A DNA stretch of 64,000 nucleotides. Source: Siderastrea radians (Eukaryota; Cnidaria; Anthozoa; Scleractinia; Rhizangiidae). The translations under genes and the position numbers were made by a program. This document shows, piece after piece, positions 42,812 through 57,927 of this stretch; positions within the stretch are counted from its first letter, which is position 1, and every line of letters begins with the position of its first letter. Under the pieces are notes generated by a model that saw only the letters and a program-made list of their open reading frames with translations, was not told the origin of the DNA and did not search any database. The stretch lies in the NCBI GenBank assembly GCA_964017195.1, contig OZ024890.1, positions 19,973,701-20,037,700 on the forward strand, in the 5' to 3' direction.

Positions 42812-45800
42812 TGACGTCCCTGAATTACGTTCGGGGAAGCCCCTAAAGTTATGCTCTTAGGATTCAGCAAAGAAACAAGTTTACTTCTCGGTGCTTTTTT
42901 GACTTTGCACCAGTTATAAGCAAGAGAAAACGGGAAAACAAGATAGGATAAAAGCGTTTGAAAAGTTTCTGGCCGAAAAGTTGAAAGAAACAGAAGAATT
43001 AAACTTACATCCGTTTTAACGAACACTGACGATTTTCTAGGAATTGCAGGAACATGTTGGGAAACCCCCTTTGCATCACCTTCCGAAAAAAACGTAGTCT
43101 AGTGTAGATCACAAGACTATTCATGAATATAATTAATAAGCTTACCATGGTACCTCAGACAACAACCCATGATTTATGGAAACGGCAATTATTTATATAA
43201 GGTTGACCTGTTCTCTCTCATTAACCAGTTGTATTCTAGTTTGATTGCGGTTCTGGTTTTGTTTACTACCGGTTCGGAAGCGAAACCGAATGTTAGACAG
43301 CTTAGAGACTGGGCTATTGCCGAGTAACAGTTAAGTGGGCAAAAATTTCCAGCTCGGTTAATACTTTGATTAAATTTAACGTTTTCTTCCACAGCATGAA
43401 ATAATGAATTTACAAATCATTAAATCACATGTAAATATTCCTATATATAAGGCCTTTTCTTCACGCATGGGTTCTGCGGTGAGTAAAGATGCTTATCTCA
43501 CAGAGCGAGTAAATGCTAAAGGTACGGATAAGATGAAGATGGATATAACTTACAGATTATTATTTACAGAAATACAGAAACTAATGATTTTTTTTTTTTT
43601 TTACTTTTCCCTGTTTTCCCAGTGTATTTTGGCTGGTTTTGCTGTGAACCCGTAAGAACCTCTAAGTCCCTTTAACACTCTTTACGCATCTTTACGCACT
43701 GCTCTTCTTTACGTTTATCCTTCTGCAGGAACAATTCATCTGAATGTTCCTATCATGCAGAGCAAAATATTTTTCTCGATATTTAGATTTAAATAGCCTC
43801 CCTTCAACTCCATGAATTAAGTCATTACTTGATTCGAAACTGAAACGAAACTGAAACGGTAACATTAGACCCACGGTATAAAACACCTTGGCAGCACGCA
43901 ATGTGTTAGAAAAGAATTTAGAACGGCGAGCTCAGAGCAAGGCTAGAAAATATTAGAATTCCGTGAAGATGATTAGCCTCAGCCTAATCTCTAAGGACCA
44001 GTCCTAGTATAGTCTCCTTCGCAGCCGTTTTTAGGGTAGTCACGCAACGCTCCTCCTGGGCGGCCACTGCGGACACTTTTCCCTGTTCCTAAAGATTTCC
44101 GCTCATGGGAGCTGGACTCTACAAGTGTACAGTTTTTTAGATTTAAACTGATCCTCTACAATGCTATAGGAGGTTTCGGAAACTGCTAGTTCGAAGAGAA
44201 ACTTAAAGTGGTAAACTTATGAAGCTGAATTAGGGAATCTGTGGATCACAACCCAGGAATGTTACGTGAGTGTCCTATATCCTTCGGGAAAAGTCCCTTT
44301 ACAGCCGCTTCTCATCGCCCCTGGCCGCCAGGGACGCTCACAAGCTACTTTTATTTGAAAGGAACGATTACTATGGTTCTCGATCACAAGATTTTTTCTC
44401 TTTTGATCAGTTATGACAGTTATGGTAAGAAATCGTTCTTGTTCTGATGTTATGTTACCAAATCAAATATGGCCACTGGTCAAAGCTTTAATTTCATGCG
44501 GGGAATTCCCTATATTTCAAAACGCCTCTGTTGATTGACCTTATGAAAGTCATGTGAGTTTCAATTATGATTACGTATGGGATTTTTAATTATACATGGC
44601 TCGAAAAGTAGGGCAATTGCCAAACTCCCCCTACGCCTCCCGATGTAGAGGCTCAGTGCACCTAACAAGGTACATTCGTGGGTGGGTGTTTTCATGGGTG
44701 AGACCTTGAGTGAGGTCTACTGTGAGTTTATAGGTGAGTTCGTGGGTGGTTGAGATTACGAGTGAATTCAAGGATTATTTTATAGGGCGTTCTGATTTGT
44801 GCGTGGGTGTGCTCATGGGTGAGTTCGTGGGTGATTTCGAGGGTGCGTTCGAGGGGTCGTTCATGGGTGATTTCCAGTGCTTAGCACAGTGATTAACTGA
44901 GTATAGTAATTCCGCCCAAACCATCCGGGTGGTGTCGGACTTATGTAGTAAAAGAACAAAGGCCTGGCGACCGACCAATAACAAATAAGTGGCGTCACAG
45001 ACCAAGCTAAGGACCAGTGGAAGCTGAGCAATTGAAAACTTGTGATATTTTTTATCATGCAAAACAAGTAACTGGAGCATAATTAATTTAGAATGCTTTT
45101 AAAATTTTTAACTTGACAACAAATTCTGCTAGCTACAGTAGCTAGGTTAATCTTTACAGTGAAAAAACCCAACAACATTTCCTAACTTCAAACATTCTGC
45201 TGCCGCTAAAAGTCAGTATAATTTTCGTGTGTGATATTCGTTACAAAGCCGTCAACTTGTATTGTAGTGATTTTTAGTTCACTTGTAAAGCGAAATGTTT
45301 ATCAATGTAAATTAATTGACAATGTAAAGCACTCAGTTGCTCCTAGTCACTGGGTTAGGCATTTCCACTCTTGACACAACTTCGTTGTTCATTAGCTTGT
45401 CGTGTTTGTGTCTTTGCAACTGCATTCAGTGAGCCCATGTATTAAAATTAAAAAGATGTTTGTTTTTGTGCCTAGATTGCTGGTTCAGGTCCTTTATTGT
45501 GAATATTATCTACAGTCGTACTTGTAAGACTTAAGTTTAAACGTTCTTTGAAGACGAAATTTTTCGAGGAAGTCGTGTACCAATCGCTCTTTCTTAATAT
45601 ATGTATTTTAAGTTGTCTTTTTTGAGCTGTTTATTATTGCATACACAGGTAATCATATTTCCATGGACCCAGCACAATTATTAATTCAATTGTGTATTTG
45701 TTATTATATCGCTTCGACCCTGGCACAATTATTAATTCATTTGTGTATTTATTGTTAGTTCGATTCCAGGCGCTCGGAGTAATTATTCGATATAGATTCC

Positions 45801-46155
45801 GTCCGTGGTTTTTAACAGAGTACCCCCACTTTAACTTAAGAATATTAAACTAAATTGCGAAACTACTTGAAAAATAACGCGGGCTGAACGTTGTGGATCG
45901 CGATAAAGTGTCTGGAATTGGAGGATGGCAGGATGGAGCCAAAAATAGCCGGTGGTGAGGGATAGGAGCATCAAGTACCGGCTCTGTACATGCGTTGTTA
46001 CTCCATCGACGGGTTACCCCACCCCCATCCCCTCCGCGTTTTCGTTAGGATTCACCAACGGCTCGCTGTTACCTATTTATACACCTGGGTGAAGAGAGAC
46101 CATGTGGAGTAACCGTGCACTATAGAAGAAGTCATTATTCTCCCTCATCTTGCAG

Positions 46156-46890
<735 letters not shown>

Positions 46891-47103
46891 TTTGTTGTTT
46901 TATAGAAGGGTCTCGTTTCAAAAGATATAACTGACACTTAAGGAATCAAAATTTCGTCTAAAAACCATTCGTCGGCTCGTCGACTCTTTTCAGAATTTTC
47001 ATCTGTATGTGATTAAAACGCTCTCATTAAAACGTGTTTGTGTCGTGAGTCAGATCGTCCAAAGGATCCAAGCGATATTCCAAGAGAAAAATGTATTATT
47101 TAC

Positions 47104-48157
47104 CTGTATAATGCGGCAGACAGGCACAGTGGTGCAGATCTATGCAGTTTCCTCCGTTCCGGCATTCCCATTCTTCGCCGCAGTACGAGCTGTAAAAACC
47201 CAATGAATTATATCAGTGATTCTATAACTAATCTCTCCTCATACTTTCCATGCATGGGCAGGGAAGCAGTTCAGGAAGGAAAGGAACTGAACAGAGGCAT
47301 AAAGGTAAAAGTTAGCCAGACAATCCGATTATAACTGTGCAAATCAACGCGCTGTCTCAAGTTGTCTTTGATATTTCAATTTTCGTAGCTTCCAATCGAA
47401 AAAGAGCTTAAACCGCTGTTACTGTTAGCAAACGTCTTCCGTTTTTAACAAACGTGTCTTAGAGCTGGCGCAGTACTGCAATTCTAAGGTGTATATGTGT
47501 AGACAGGTACCTGACCGATCTCCAGGATAAACGTGACTACAGGCTATCAGGTAAAAAATGGTACAATTTTCCCATAAAAAATTAGTTTTCTTTCAGCACG
47601 TTTGTGTTTTATTGTATTGTTTTATTTATTGAATTGTAAAGCTCGAGGAACAAGTGCATACTGATTTACCTGTTACATGATTCGCCAAAATAGTTGTCGT
47701 AGCATTCACACTTCTTTGGGTCATTTGGGCATGCACCGAATTTGCAAGGTACTTGACAGAGAGAGCGATCGCACATGTCACCCACCCAGCCAGGCTCACA
47801 GTCGCATTTACTTCTAGATTTCTTGCATGATCCATGCTCCCTACAGTGAAACCAAGGAAAACACGAGGTGACGTTTTCGCAGTTGGGTCCACCCCATCCT
47901 GTCTGGCAGCGTGCGCATGTCAAGCCGTCTGGACCGCAGTATCCGTGTTTGCAGGTAGCATTGGCTTTGCAGCCAATGCTTTCACAGCATTCGCCTGTGT
48001 AAAGGCCGGTTCTCTGCCGCGCGTAGCATGTGCACGAATTTGTTGCCTTGTCGAAATTTCCGTTTCCAAAGCACTGTGTTTCTGGATCACAGTGAGCTTG
48101 GACGTCCAGTACAAACAGGAACAGCAGACAAATAACTGACGCCCCAATCCTTATCAT
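47104..48157 (-). pseudogene. 5'-only P gene, unit C
   Basis: Coding exon 1 at 48157-47670 and exon 2 at 47189-47104, identical in translation to units A and B. Exons 3-5 are missing, because the B/C GGCT tract begins about 220 bp downstream. The promoter block is at 49420-49670. A compatible downstream acceptor would be coding exon 3 of Q copy B at 40339. Partial gene; expression unknown. Confidence 0.75.
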
Positions 48158-48317
48158 TGCAGCTAGATGCAGATTATCTCCTATATTAAAAACAAAACAT
48201 ATCAAATTTGAATCACTGTTTATGTACCTAACATTGGATCTCAGTTTGTACCAGCAATTAGATTCGGTGCGGTGTTCTGGTAACTTAATTGTATATAAAT
48301 GACATTAAAAAGAACAC

Positions 48318-48517
48318 TAGCCTGCGTGTCAGCCGGGCGCCGAAAGGAGAGGGAAGAGGGTGGGAAGATTATTCGCAAGCGTGAAGCGCGTGATGCGGAG
48401 CGCGGAGCGAGCGCGAGAGGAAGGAGGAGGAGGGGGCGCCGGCGGGCATTCCCCCTTCCTCTCGCGCTCCGCGCTTGCAAACAATTTCTCCCCTTTCCGC
48501 GCCTGCCACGCAGGCTA
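48318..48517. mobile_element. TAGCCTGCGTG foldback MITE (unit C)
   Basis: Copy of the element at 18088-18287. Confidence 0.75.
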
Positions 48518-49419
48518 AAAGAGCATGAGCCCGAGAAAAGGTACAAAACCAAATTTTGGGCTGCATGATTGACGGAAAAGTGACACTATTTCAGCCCTAT
48601 TTCAGTCATGTGACCAAATATTCCTCAAGTAAACAGGTGGTTATATATCAAGGATAATTAGTGAAGTTGACAATAGCAATTAAGATTGTAGAAAAAGGTC
48701 CACTTCTCTGCCACTTGCCCAGTGTTATTAATGGTGAGACCACTCAAGTTTGTGTTTGCTAATTTCATATTGCAATTTTGTCCATTGTACAATCTGCCCA
48801 AGATCAAGACGTGAGAGATCTGTGTATTCATTTCCTGAGTCGTCGCTCCCAACCCTAAAGTCCAAACTCGTTAAAACACGCTCGCAGCTGCTCACGACTG
48901 AATTAATCGAACGGGTTTATGCCCGTTTGCATGAGATGTTCCCGTGAGATCCAAGTTTGCTTCTCGAAAGATAACTGAAAAGATATGTGATAGTTATTCA
49001 AAGAACTAGACGCGGAAGATCTCTTTGGTGCATGACAAACAAGTAAATAGCCAACTCCCCAAAGAAAGTTTGCTTTCTTTTAAATAATTCTGCCGCAACT
49101 TTTTCATACTGATGCAAAAGATGATGCAACTTTTTCTGGCTTCATTGGAATTGAAATTAAAATCGTAGACTATTAAAATCATTTGGATATACTGCTGTCC
49201 ATATTGATGCCAAATACGTATAATCAAGGGACAAAATGCCATTGAGACACAGCCGCACGTTTAGCCTAGGTCACTAGGTGGAGTGACTCATGTTAAGTTG
49301 CTCGTGTTAAGATGCGTAGATAAAACGACGACCCTAGTTTACTGTAACTGAAACCACGATTAAGTTGACGAGTTTTGACTACAATGACCAGCGGGGAAAT
49401 GGACGATTTCTAAAAACTG

Positions 49420-49670
49420 ATCACGGGTTGAATTACTAATAATTACTGACTAAAATGAAGGCTGCGGTAGGGAGTCTTGAGTACATTCCCTGTCTATAAC
49501 TACTGCATTATCAGACAAACTTACCTAACAAACAGGGTGTCACACTGACCAAACGCTGTGGCACAACACTGTAAAATGACTATAGATTTCTAGGTTACTA
49601 TCGCATTTGTAATGTATAGCAAACATCCTGCGGATGTCATGTGAGTTTATCGTGAACAAACCGGTAGCTT
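49420..49670 (-). promoter_or_regulatory. Conserved promoter / first exon of the 5'-only P gene (unit C)
   Basis: Copy of 19190-19440. The triple CACGTG array is at 50067-50088. Confidence 0.5.
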
Positions 49671-52600
49671 CTCGGAGAGCAAAAACGTACTGTTGAATGA
49701 CCTTTTGAATATTACGCGTCCGACGAAGCCTTTACGATTTGTAAACACTAAATCTCCGTTCTTTTGCATACTCTATTTCGTTTTTTTTTCTTCTTTTTCT
49801 TTTTGAAAACCGCTGGAGATGTTCAAAAATTTATGTGTGCTAAGATCATATCTAGGCTAAGATCTTACAAACGTTTAAATAGAAATAAAATACACGGAAA
49901 TATGGGGTAACAGTTGTCATGACCAACTGCGCCCCGGCCATAAGTTGTAATATTTAAATTCTCTATCGGTGGCTTCTTATTGCAATGTCATATTTTTCTT
50001 TAACGTCCACACATTTCCCACGCAGTCGTTTTTAAGGGAGTCGTATTACCTATACCCTCCTCCCCACACGTGTACACGTGCACACGTGAACTTCCAGTCC
50101 CGGTTCAGGCTCAGCTCAAAAAGAAGGAAATCATAAAAGAGTGTAGTGGTTAAAAACTAGCTACAGAAAATTAGGGGTTGAAATAAGCCGGGGGTGACGA
50201 ACCTTTTTCACCTAGAGAAGTTTCTAGGTACAAAAAGTTGATACAAAATGGACTAACAGAGAACAAGTAGGAGCATGTTAAGGAAGACACTTCGCGGTAA
50301 ATCATGAAAATTTTTGTCTCGTGTAGTCTTGTCCTCGTCACAAGATTGTATCAAGAATAACAGTTAAGAAAGAACTTACTAGAATAGATAGCAAACTACA
50401 TGATATTATTTTAGCATACGCTAGCTATTTACCATCAGAGCAAAATTTTAAAAGTGCTTTTCCTCTTTACTAATAAGCTTTCTTCACTCAGGTCAGGGTC
50501 AAAACAAAAAAGCCAAAAACTCTGATCGAGCACACGGTATAAACATGTGATGTGGGAGAGGACAATTGAGAAGCGTGACTGGGTTCCGTCAGAGGCTAGG
50601 AATGATCTAGTGAAACTGAACACTAGAAAATTCAGAACTGCATGGCAGTTTTACGTAGCTATTTTAAGCTCCTCGGTGTTACATGTTTAAATAAAGTATT
50701 GTTGTTGCTGATGTTGTCGTTGATGACAATCATGATTTGAAAAATTTGTTCATTTTTTAAAATTTTTCATCTTCGCGTTCTTAGCATTCTAAATTATTAA
50801 GCAGGCATTTTCGTTTCCGGGATTTCAAAAGAGGAAAAAAGATTAAATCAAAATCGTTGTCGTTACTCTTTGGGAGAGGTCAATGAGATTTCAGTCAGTT
50901 TAAAAGGCAGAGAAACAGAAAGAAGCATAACTAACTAAATGATAATTAAGCGATCCTATAGGACCCAGGTATAGGGGTGTCACTGCAATCAGTGATTTTC
51001 ACTCAACACTTTTCCGGGATAACCTCCAACGCAGACGTTCTGACGGAGTTCAAGAATGTCTGCCTTGGAAGCTATGTTTGTTGTGGTTGATGTTGTTTTC
51101 ATTGTGTTTCCCTAATCAAAGATGCCCAGTCTACTAGAGCAAGATTTTCACAACGAAAGACCCCCTTTCTTATAAATCGCTTTTCTCAGTTATAAATAAA
51201 CCTTACGAAATGTCATGTGACTTTCTATATTGGAAGAAATCATATCAAGGCGCCGCGGCCGATCAGATTCGCGAAAAAGTTAGCTATTTTTAAAGTGGGG
51301 AAAAAGTCGGCAGGGCCAATCAACCAGCGAACCGAATATCGATGGTTTCGGTGATTTTGGTGTTAATAGAGCGGTTTACAATTGAGCGTCGAAAGTAATT
51401 CGTGATTTGCTTTGGTTTTGCTTTACTTCGCTTTGTCATTGGGTAAAAAATCTCGCGCCACTTTCTCGGCCAAGCAGAAGTAAAACCAAAACCAATCGCA
51501 ACTTGCTCGCACGCGTTTTCCCGCGCTTGGCGCCGGTTACATGTATTTGCTTTGAGTTCTGATTGGTTCCTTGGGTAATTTGTGTTTGTTGTGATTGGAT
51601 AAGGTAATTACTTTGTTTTTGGTTTTACGACACTCATTTGAAAAGCGCTCTATTGAGACAATCGCTCCTCGAGGTAAAGATGAAGTCGATATTGAAGAGG
51701 ATCTGAAGAGCTAGTCGAATTTCCGAGGTCACATATAGAGCGGTTTTCGATCTTTAAGCGTCAAAAGTAATTTGGCCTTCGCTGTGGTTTTGCTTTACTA
51801 CGATCTCTGATTGGTTACAAAAACTCGCTTCACTTTCTCAACCAATCTTGAGCCAGACGTAAACCAAAACCAAACGTGACTTGCTCGCACGCGTTTTAGC
51901 GCGCTCCGACGCTACGTACATGCATCTGTTCCGAGTTCTGACTGTTCCACTGTGTTGTTTCTGACTTTTGTTATTGATCAGAGTAATAACTTTGGTTATA
52001 ATTTTGGTGAAATACACCCGAGCACCCAGTGTCTACGATCTGCTCGGTCAGAGGTTGCACCCGCGTGTCAACATTTAGAAACAGCCGTCGAGCTCTGGAG
52101 ACGAAAATGGAAAATTTGCAGTTTGTGACGCGCTGTACCAAGCTATGCATTGCAAAAACAGAGCTCTTTTAACTGGCAGTTCAGACAATTAATAAGTCGT
52201 TATTAACAACAAAATAAGCTTATTTGACTTTTGTAGATATAATCCTACATACATACTACATACAGTATAATACAAGTCTGCACGCACCATCAATTATCAG
52301 AGTATGCGCCGGGATAAAATTTTGAATCCAAAGCAAATTACGTTAAAGAAATCTTGGAAACGACTACAAAACACGTACTATACCCATTGATTATAGCTAA
52401 TGTTTATGGACCAATAGATCACACTGCTAAGGATGTCCAATATTATGATAACTACTGTTTAAATAGAGCAAGATAAAGGCTAATTTTGTACGCCGCAATT
52501 TGCCATAATTTTGGGAGCGGTAAGTTTGTTGCATGTCAAAAGCAATAGTGCTTGCGAAGTCCTAGTGTCACAATCTAACAACCTAAAACCCAACAAAAAG

Positions 52601-53181
52601 TTTAGTAAGCCTAACTGCGATTTTTTTCCGTTTTGAACCTAATCGAAAGCAGAATTTTGGCGAGACTGCCGTACCGGTAAATTGGGCAAATCACCCACAC
52701 CTGAAGAAAAATAGGTGGTCTACTTTTGTGTAGGCAAAACTCCTCCCAGGTCAGTCCTGGAAAGGGAATCACTGTTCTATATATAAGCCTAAAAAACGGA
52801 TGAGCCACTGTCACTGTACTGTATCTTTAACTAAGAAAGCTAATTTGCACCTAGCCCTTTCACTCTACGTGTTACATAATTCTTAATGATAAATCTGTGA
52901 ATAACGCCCATATAAACTGATAACAGAGTTCTAAAAGTGGACTCGCCAAGAGACAATGAAAACGGCAAGATACACGAAAAAGAAGATGGTAATGATGTCT
53001 ATTACTCGTTCAATTTATAAGCGTTGTGCAATCTCACAACAGTGTTCTAAAAGCGGACTCGCCAAGAGACCTGAAGCCGACAAACAAAGTGAGCAAAGAC
53101 GGTAATACGTCTATCGCTCGTTCTATAAGCGTACTTAGAGCGCTTTTACGAGTGAAACAGTTAGTACTAGCGCGACTGTGT

Positions 53182-56100
53182 TCATATTTCAGCCACCAGT
53201 GGCTCTAGCTCCATACGTTTCTTTGTCTTAGCGCGGGTTTTCTTCACAATCACAATGAGCACCAAAACAAGACACATGACACCCAGTACGCCTCCGATAA
53301 CTGCAGCTGCGGAGAAGCCTGAGCCTGAGTTGCTAGCGTCAGCGTGTTCTTCGTCTGATTTCAACACCTCCTTGGCCTGTTAAAGAAGGTATAAAATTTT
53401 CAGTCACTAAAAGTTTATGGAAGCTTTTAGAGGGCAGGTATAACGAGTCAAGATCAAATGCTCTAACACACGTTACTTCAGTAAAGTAGATGGCCATACG
53501 ACCTGAGCTTAATTCCAGTGTAAGTAACTCGATGTACAAGTACATCTTCCCTGAATGGGATACCGGTCAATTGAAGAGTTACGCACGACAATTTGTACAC
53601 CCGTTTGTGTACCCAGGGTAGAGAGAGACAACGTGGAGCAGGAATTTTTAACTAAGAACGACTTCACGACAGACTCGAGCTAAAAATTTCAGATCGAAAG
53701 ACGACGCACTTTAAAAGGGAAATACTGGAACAGCGCAAAGGACGAGTTGAAATCTTGGATGTAATGAAAACGAAAAAGACAAAGCTGTTAATCAGCACCA
53801 CTTTTTTTTCCGGAGTATTGTTCGTTGCTTTGTCAAGGACTGAAAGGCTTGCTTATATCTCACCTCGACTGTCTGTTTTCCATGCAAGTCACTAAGGAAG
53901 CCAGGATGTGCTGATTCGCCCCACACCTGTTTGTCCCGATTTGCAAGCACGATCGAGTCGTTACACGAGGAGACAAGCAAACCCTCATTTCCGACTGTGT
54001 ATCGATCGTATTCGTCGACCGACAAGTCGTAAACGGCAACGAGACTGTCTTCGCCGGATGATGCGAGCAGTTGAGAGGCCTTCAGTTGATGCTGAAGTTT
54101 CACTGTTTTACCTTGCAGTCCCTGGAGCGAATGTGACGTTGTTACGTTCACAGCACTTATCCAATTGCCTGTTCCAATTTCAAAGAACGGGTGGTCGGGC
54201 GTGACCCAGATGTCTTCGTTTTGCATTCGAAACACGACGAGGTCCTTCGTTGGTACGAGCCGTTTCCGAACCTGATCAACACGACGTAGGTATGTCACAG
54301 AGGGATCATCGCCTTCATGTCGAGTCACCACCATGTCGCCTTCCTTGATGCTCTCGATCGGTACCAGTCCTTTGTCAGTGTGCACCAGGGTGTCTCCTCT
54401 GAAGCAAGACTTTAACAGACAGCAATCATGATGCCAGGTTGGGCGGCACTGAACTTTGTTGGGGTCCGTACAGTCGCAAGTCTCCGGCGGGCAGCACTTT
54501 GGACACTGCATCGCATCGCAATGGGTACCCACGTAAGGTGCGGTACAAACACAGGTATAAGGATCACTAGGACAACCACCATGGACGCATGGCTCCATAC
54601 AATACCTCACCTTCGTACAGGGTCCGTGAGTGGGGTCAAAGCCAGGGACTGGCAGGGGTTCATTCATCCAACCAGAGTCGCAGGCGCATACTTTACCTTT
54701 AGGGCCATGATGACAACGTCCATGTGCGCATCCGTCACACGTCGGAACAGAGCATTGTGGGCCCATATATCCTGCGCAAAATAAATTATAATAATAAGAA
54801 AAATGAACGTTTAGCCTCTTTGTTAAGAATATAATTTCAATAATAAATCCTGTCATTCTTTTTCTAACTGTAACCAAGAGATCATGTTCTCTTGCTGTAA
54901 CCAATCAACTATTTGGTTTTTACTTAATCAGCCGGTGGTTGTTAGTAAGCCTCGGTGAGTTCGCAAATGTTGGGCATAATAAAGACCTGTTAATGGTTCA
55001 ACATCTAGTGCCAGCTGCTTTTCTAGTGCTCACCAAGGCGATGGTGTATTCCACACCGAGGATGTCTTGTTCCAGTACAATCATTAAAGTGCCTCGTTTT
55101 TGCATATCACTTTTAAGACTGTTAAGTCAGTGACCTCAAAATTGCAGAGATGGGGGCAATTTCACGCGATCTCCACTTCTGGTATTCTCTTAATACTAGG
55201 GCAGATCAAGTGACCTCAGCTGCACTATTTAGGGCCTGTACACCTTCAAAAATCACAAACCTGGTTTGCACTTGCACGTGTTAGGGCCCTCTTCACAGGT
55301 CCCTCCTACAGAGGAGCAGTTGAGACAAGGTCCCTGGTATATGCTGCAGTTCCCAGGAGGCCCCCAGTTGGTCTCACATTCACACACGTCAGGTTTGTGG
55401 TTACACCGTCCGTGTTCGCAGGGTACACTACACTCGCTGACGGTCTCACAATGATCTCCTGGAAACAAACAACAACAGCAAAGTTATGTTAAATCAAGAG
55501 GAACGAAACAATAAGAAAACGAAGGATCAGCTGGGCTCGGACTATATTAGAAGGGCCACACAGCCGGAGCTTAACCAAGTGCCTGTAACCTGATGAAGCA
55601 ATTAACTCCTCACTACTACCACTTCCCAACTGGAATAGGATGGGAAGCTTGTCTCTCACAGGGTTATCCCCAGGGCCCGGTTGTTCAAAAGCCCGTTGTT
55701 TACGCTGATCCAGAATTAAAATTAAACCAAAGGTCCCATGTTTCTTGTTGTGGTGCTGGTTCACAGCTATTTCTAAGTGGCCGTTTGAAAGCAACCAAAG
55801 TTAAAACGTAGATCTCTTTGTGATCAAGTTTGAAAGTTCCAATCTTTATACAAAGGAAAAATATATTTGCCCACCTGAATAATGTGCCGGACAAACGCAG
55901 TGATACAGATCTATGCAGTAGCCTCCGTTCAAACATTGCCAATTGTCACCGCAGTACGACCTGTGAAAAACCAACCAAATCAAAATTTTACTGATTAATG
56001 TGTAACTAACAGTACACAGCGAAGTCAGAAGAAGAAACGAACTGATCACAGAAGGGGTATCTGTGCTTTGAAACCACTGTCGTATGCCAAACCAACGAGT

Positions 56101-56696
56101 CAGTTTGTCTGCAAACAAGACCAGGTTACCGAGAAAAATTAAGAGATTGTAGAGGTTAAATAATTATAGACAATAGCTTAAAAGCTCGGAAAACGAGACA
56201 CAACTTACCTGTCACATGCTGGGCCAAAATAATTTTCGTAGCATTCGCACTTCTTTGGGTCATTTGGGCATGCACCAAATTTGCAGGGTACTGCACATAG
56301 AGAGCGATCGCACAGGTCACCCACCCAGCCAGGTTCACAGTCGCATTTACTTCTAGATCTTTTACACGAACCATGCTGTCGACAGGGGAACCAAGGAAAA
56401 CACGAGGTCACGTTTTCGCAGTTGGGTCCACCCCATCCTGTATGACATCGTGCGCATGTCAAACCATCTGGACCGCAGTATCCGTGTTTGCAGGTAGCAT
56501 TGGCTTTGCAGCCAATGCTCTCACAGCATTCGCCTGTGTAAAGGCCGGTTCTCTGCCGTGCGTAACAACTGCATGTCTGCGTTGCTGCGATGTAATTGCC
56601 GTTTCCAAAGCACTGTGTTTCTGAATCACAATGGGCTTGGACTTGCAATATAAAAAGGAACAGCAGGCAAATAACTGATGCCCCGGTCCCTAACAT
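53182..56696 (-). CDS. EGF-Hint-membrane protein, paralog Q, copy C (624 aa)
   Basis: Exons 56696-56209, 55960-55875, 55458-55261, 54771-53864, 53376-53182. Translation is identical to copies A and B wherever compared. It is the copy nearest the undisrupted right flank, so it may be the ancestral Q locus. Signal peptide, EGF modules, Hint motifs and membrane helix are as described for copy A. Upstream, the promoter block lies at 57657-57927. Confidence 0.9.
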
Positions 56697-57081
56697 TGTA
56701 GCTGGGTGCAAAGTCTGTAGAGGAAACGCGAAAATATCATGCAGTGTATTAAGCACAGAAAAAAAAATTAGCAAAAACTCCTATGTACTTGAAGTTCTAT
56801 TGTTGTAATTAATGTACATATATGTACCTGACTAAAAACGAGTTGTACTAACCGGGTTGATAAGATTTACTGAGCGAATTTCAGATTACGGTGCAAATAA
56901 GACTAAATTCTCGAACACGAAACAGAGTGTTAAGGACCTTGTTTTTAGCTAAGTTTTTAAACTATTCAGTTAAATTTCTGACTTTTTAAGGCTTTTTAAC
57001 ATGTTTTTGTAATTCTTATTTCCTTATTATTTGCAGGGCCCCACTGAAAAACACCTTGGTGATGTGGGCACCCTGGATAAA

Positions 57082-57082
<1 letters not shown>

Positions 57083-57163
<81 letters not shown>
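57083..57163. repeat. (ATT)27 microsatellite (unit C)
   Basis: One triplet shorter than in units A and B. Confidence 0.95.
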
Positions 57164-57164
<1 letters not shown>

Positions 57165-57656
57165 GGCAGACACGTCTGAGCAGAGGGCACTCAACTAACG
57201 CATTTTCTGAATTCACTAACTGACATAATTAGTTTTATTTTCATTTTCGATTTAAAGGGCTTCTCAGCCGTTCCTATAGAACAGATCGAATTCTTGTAAC
57301 ATCTCGGACGTCAGCTTGAAACGGACGGGACTTTTTTTATCCTGACAAAACAAGCTACAGTTGAGGAAGAAACTGAAATCATATTTTATAAAGGCAGTTT
57401 GATATATACTACTGGTAATTTTCTTGTCCATTCAGGATGTCAGTTGACAAACAAAATGAGACATGCATAGAATACGTATAGCCTTAGTTGACTAGTCGTA
57501 CATTTATGACGCCTTCAGTTCATTTACACTAAGATCTCAGTACCAACTGCAAACGCAAATTTTGTCATCAAATTGAGCCCGATGTGTGAAGATTACTAGC
57601 AAACAGGAAATTGAAAATATGTGCAAGGTAAAGGGTCCCGTTTGGATTAAAAACAG

Positions 57657-57927
57657 GCAAAATGGACGATTTTTGAAAAATGATTTACAAAGGATCCCGT
57701 GAAAAGGGCTCAATACATTCACGGTCTTCACAGTTCGACAACAACAGAGCTTTCGATCAGATAGAGAGACTCACCTTAAAATATGCTGAAGGCTGCAGTA
57801 TACTCTCCGAACGCTTTGGGACAGCGCTGCAAAATGACTCCCAGTTTCTAGGAACGTTTGCATTTGTAATGTGTGTAGACACCCTGTGAAGGTCATGTGA
57901 GTTATCATGAACCAATAGTTGCACCAA
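57657..57927 (-). promoter_or_regulatory. Conserved promoter / first exon of Q copy C
   Basis: Copy of 27430-27700. Confidence 0.5.
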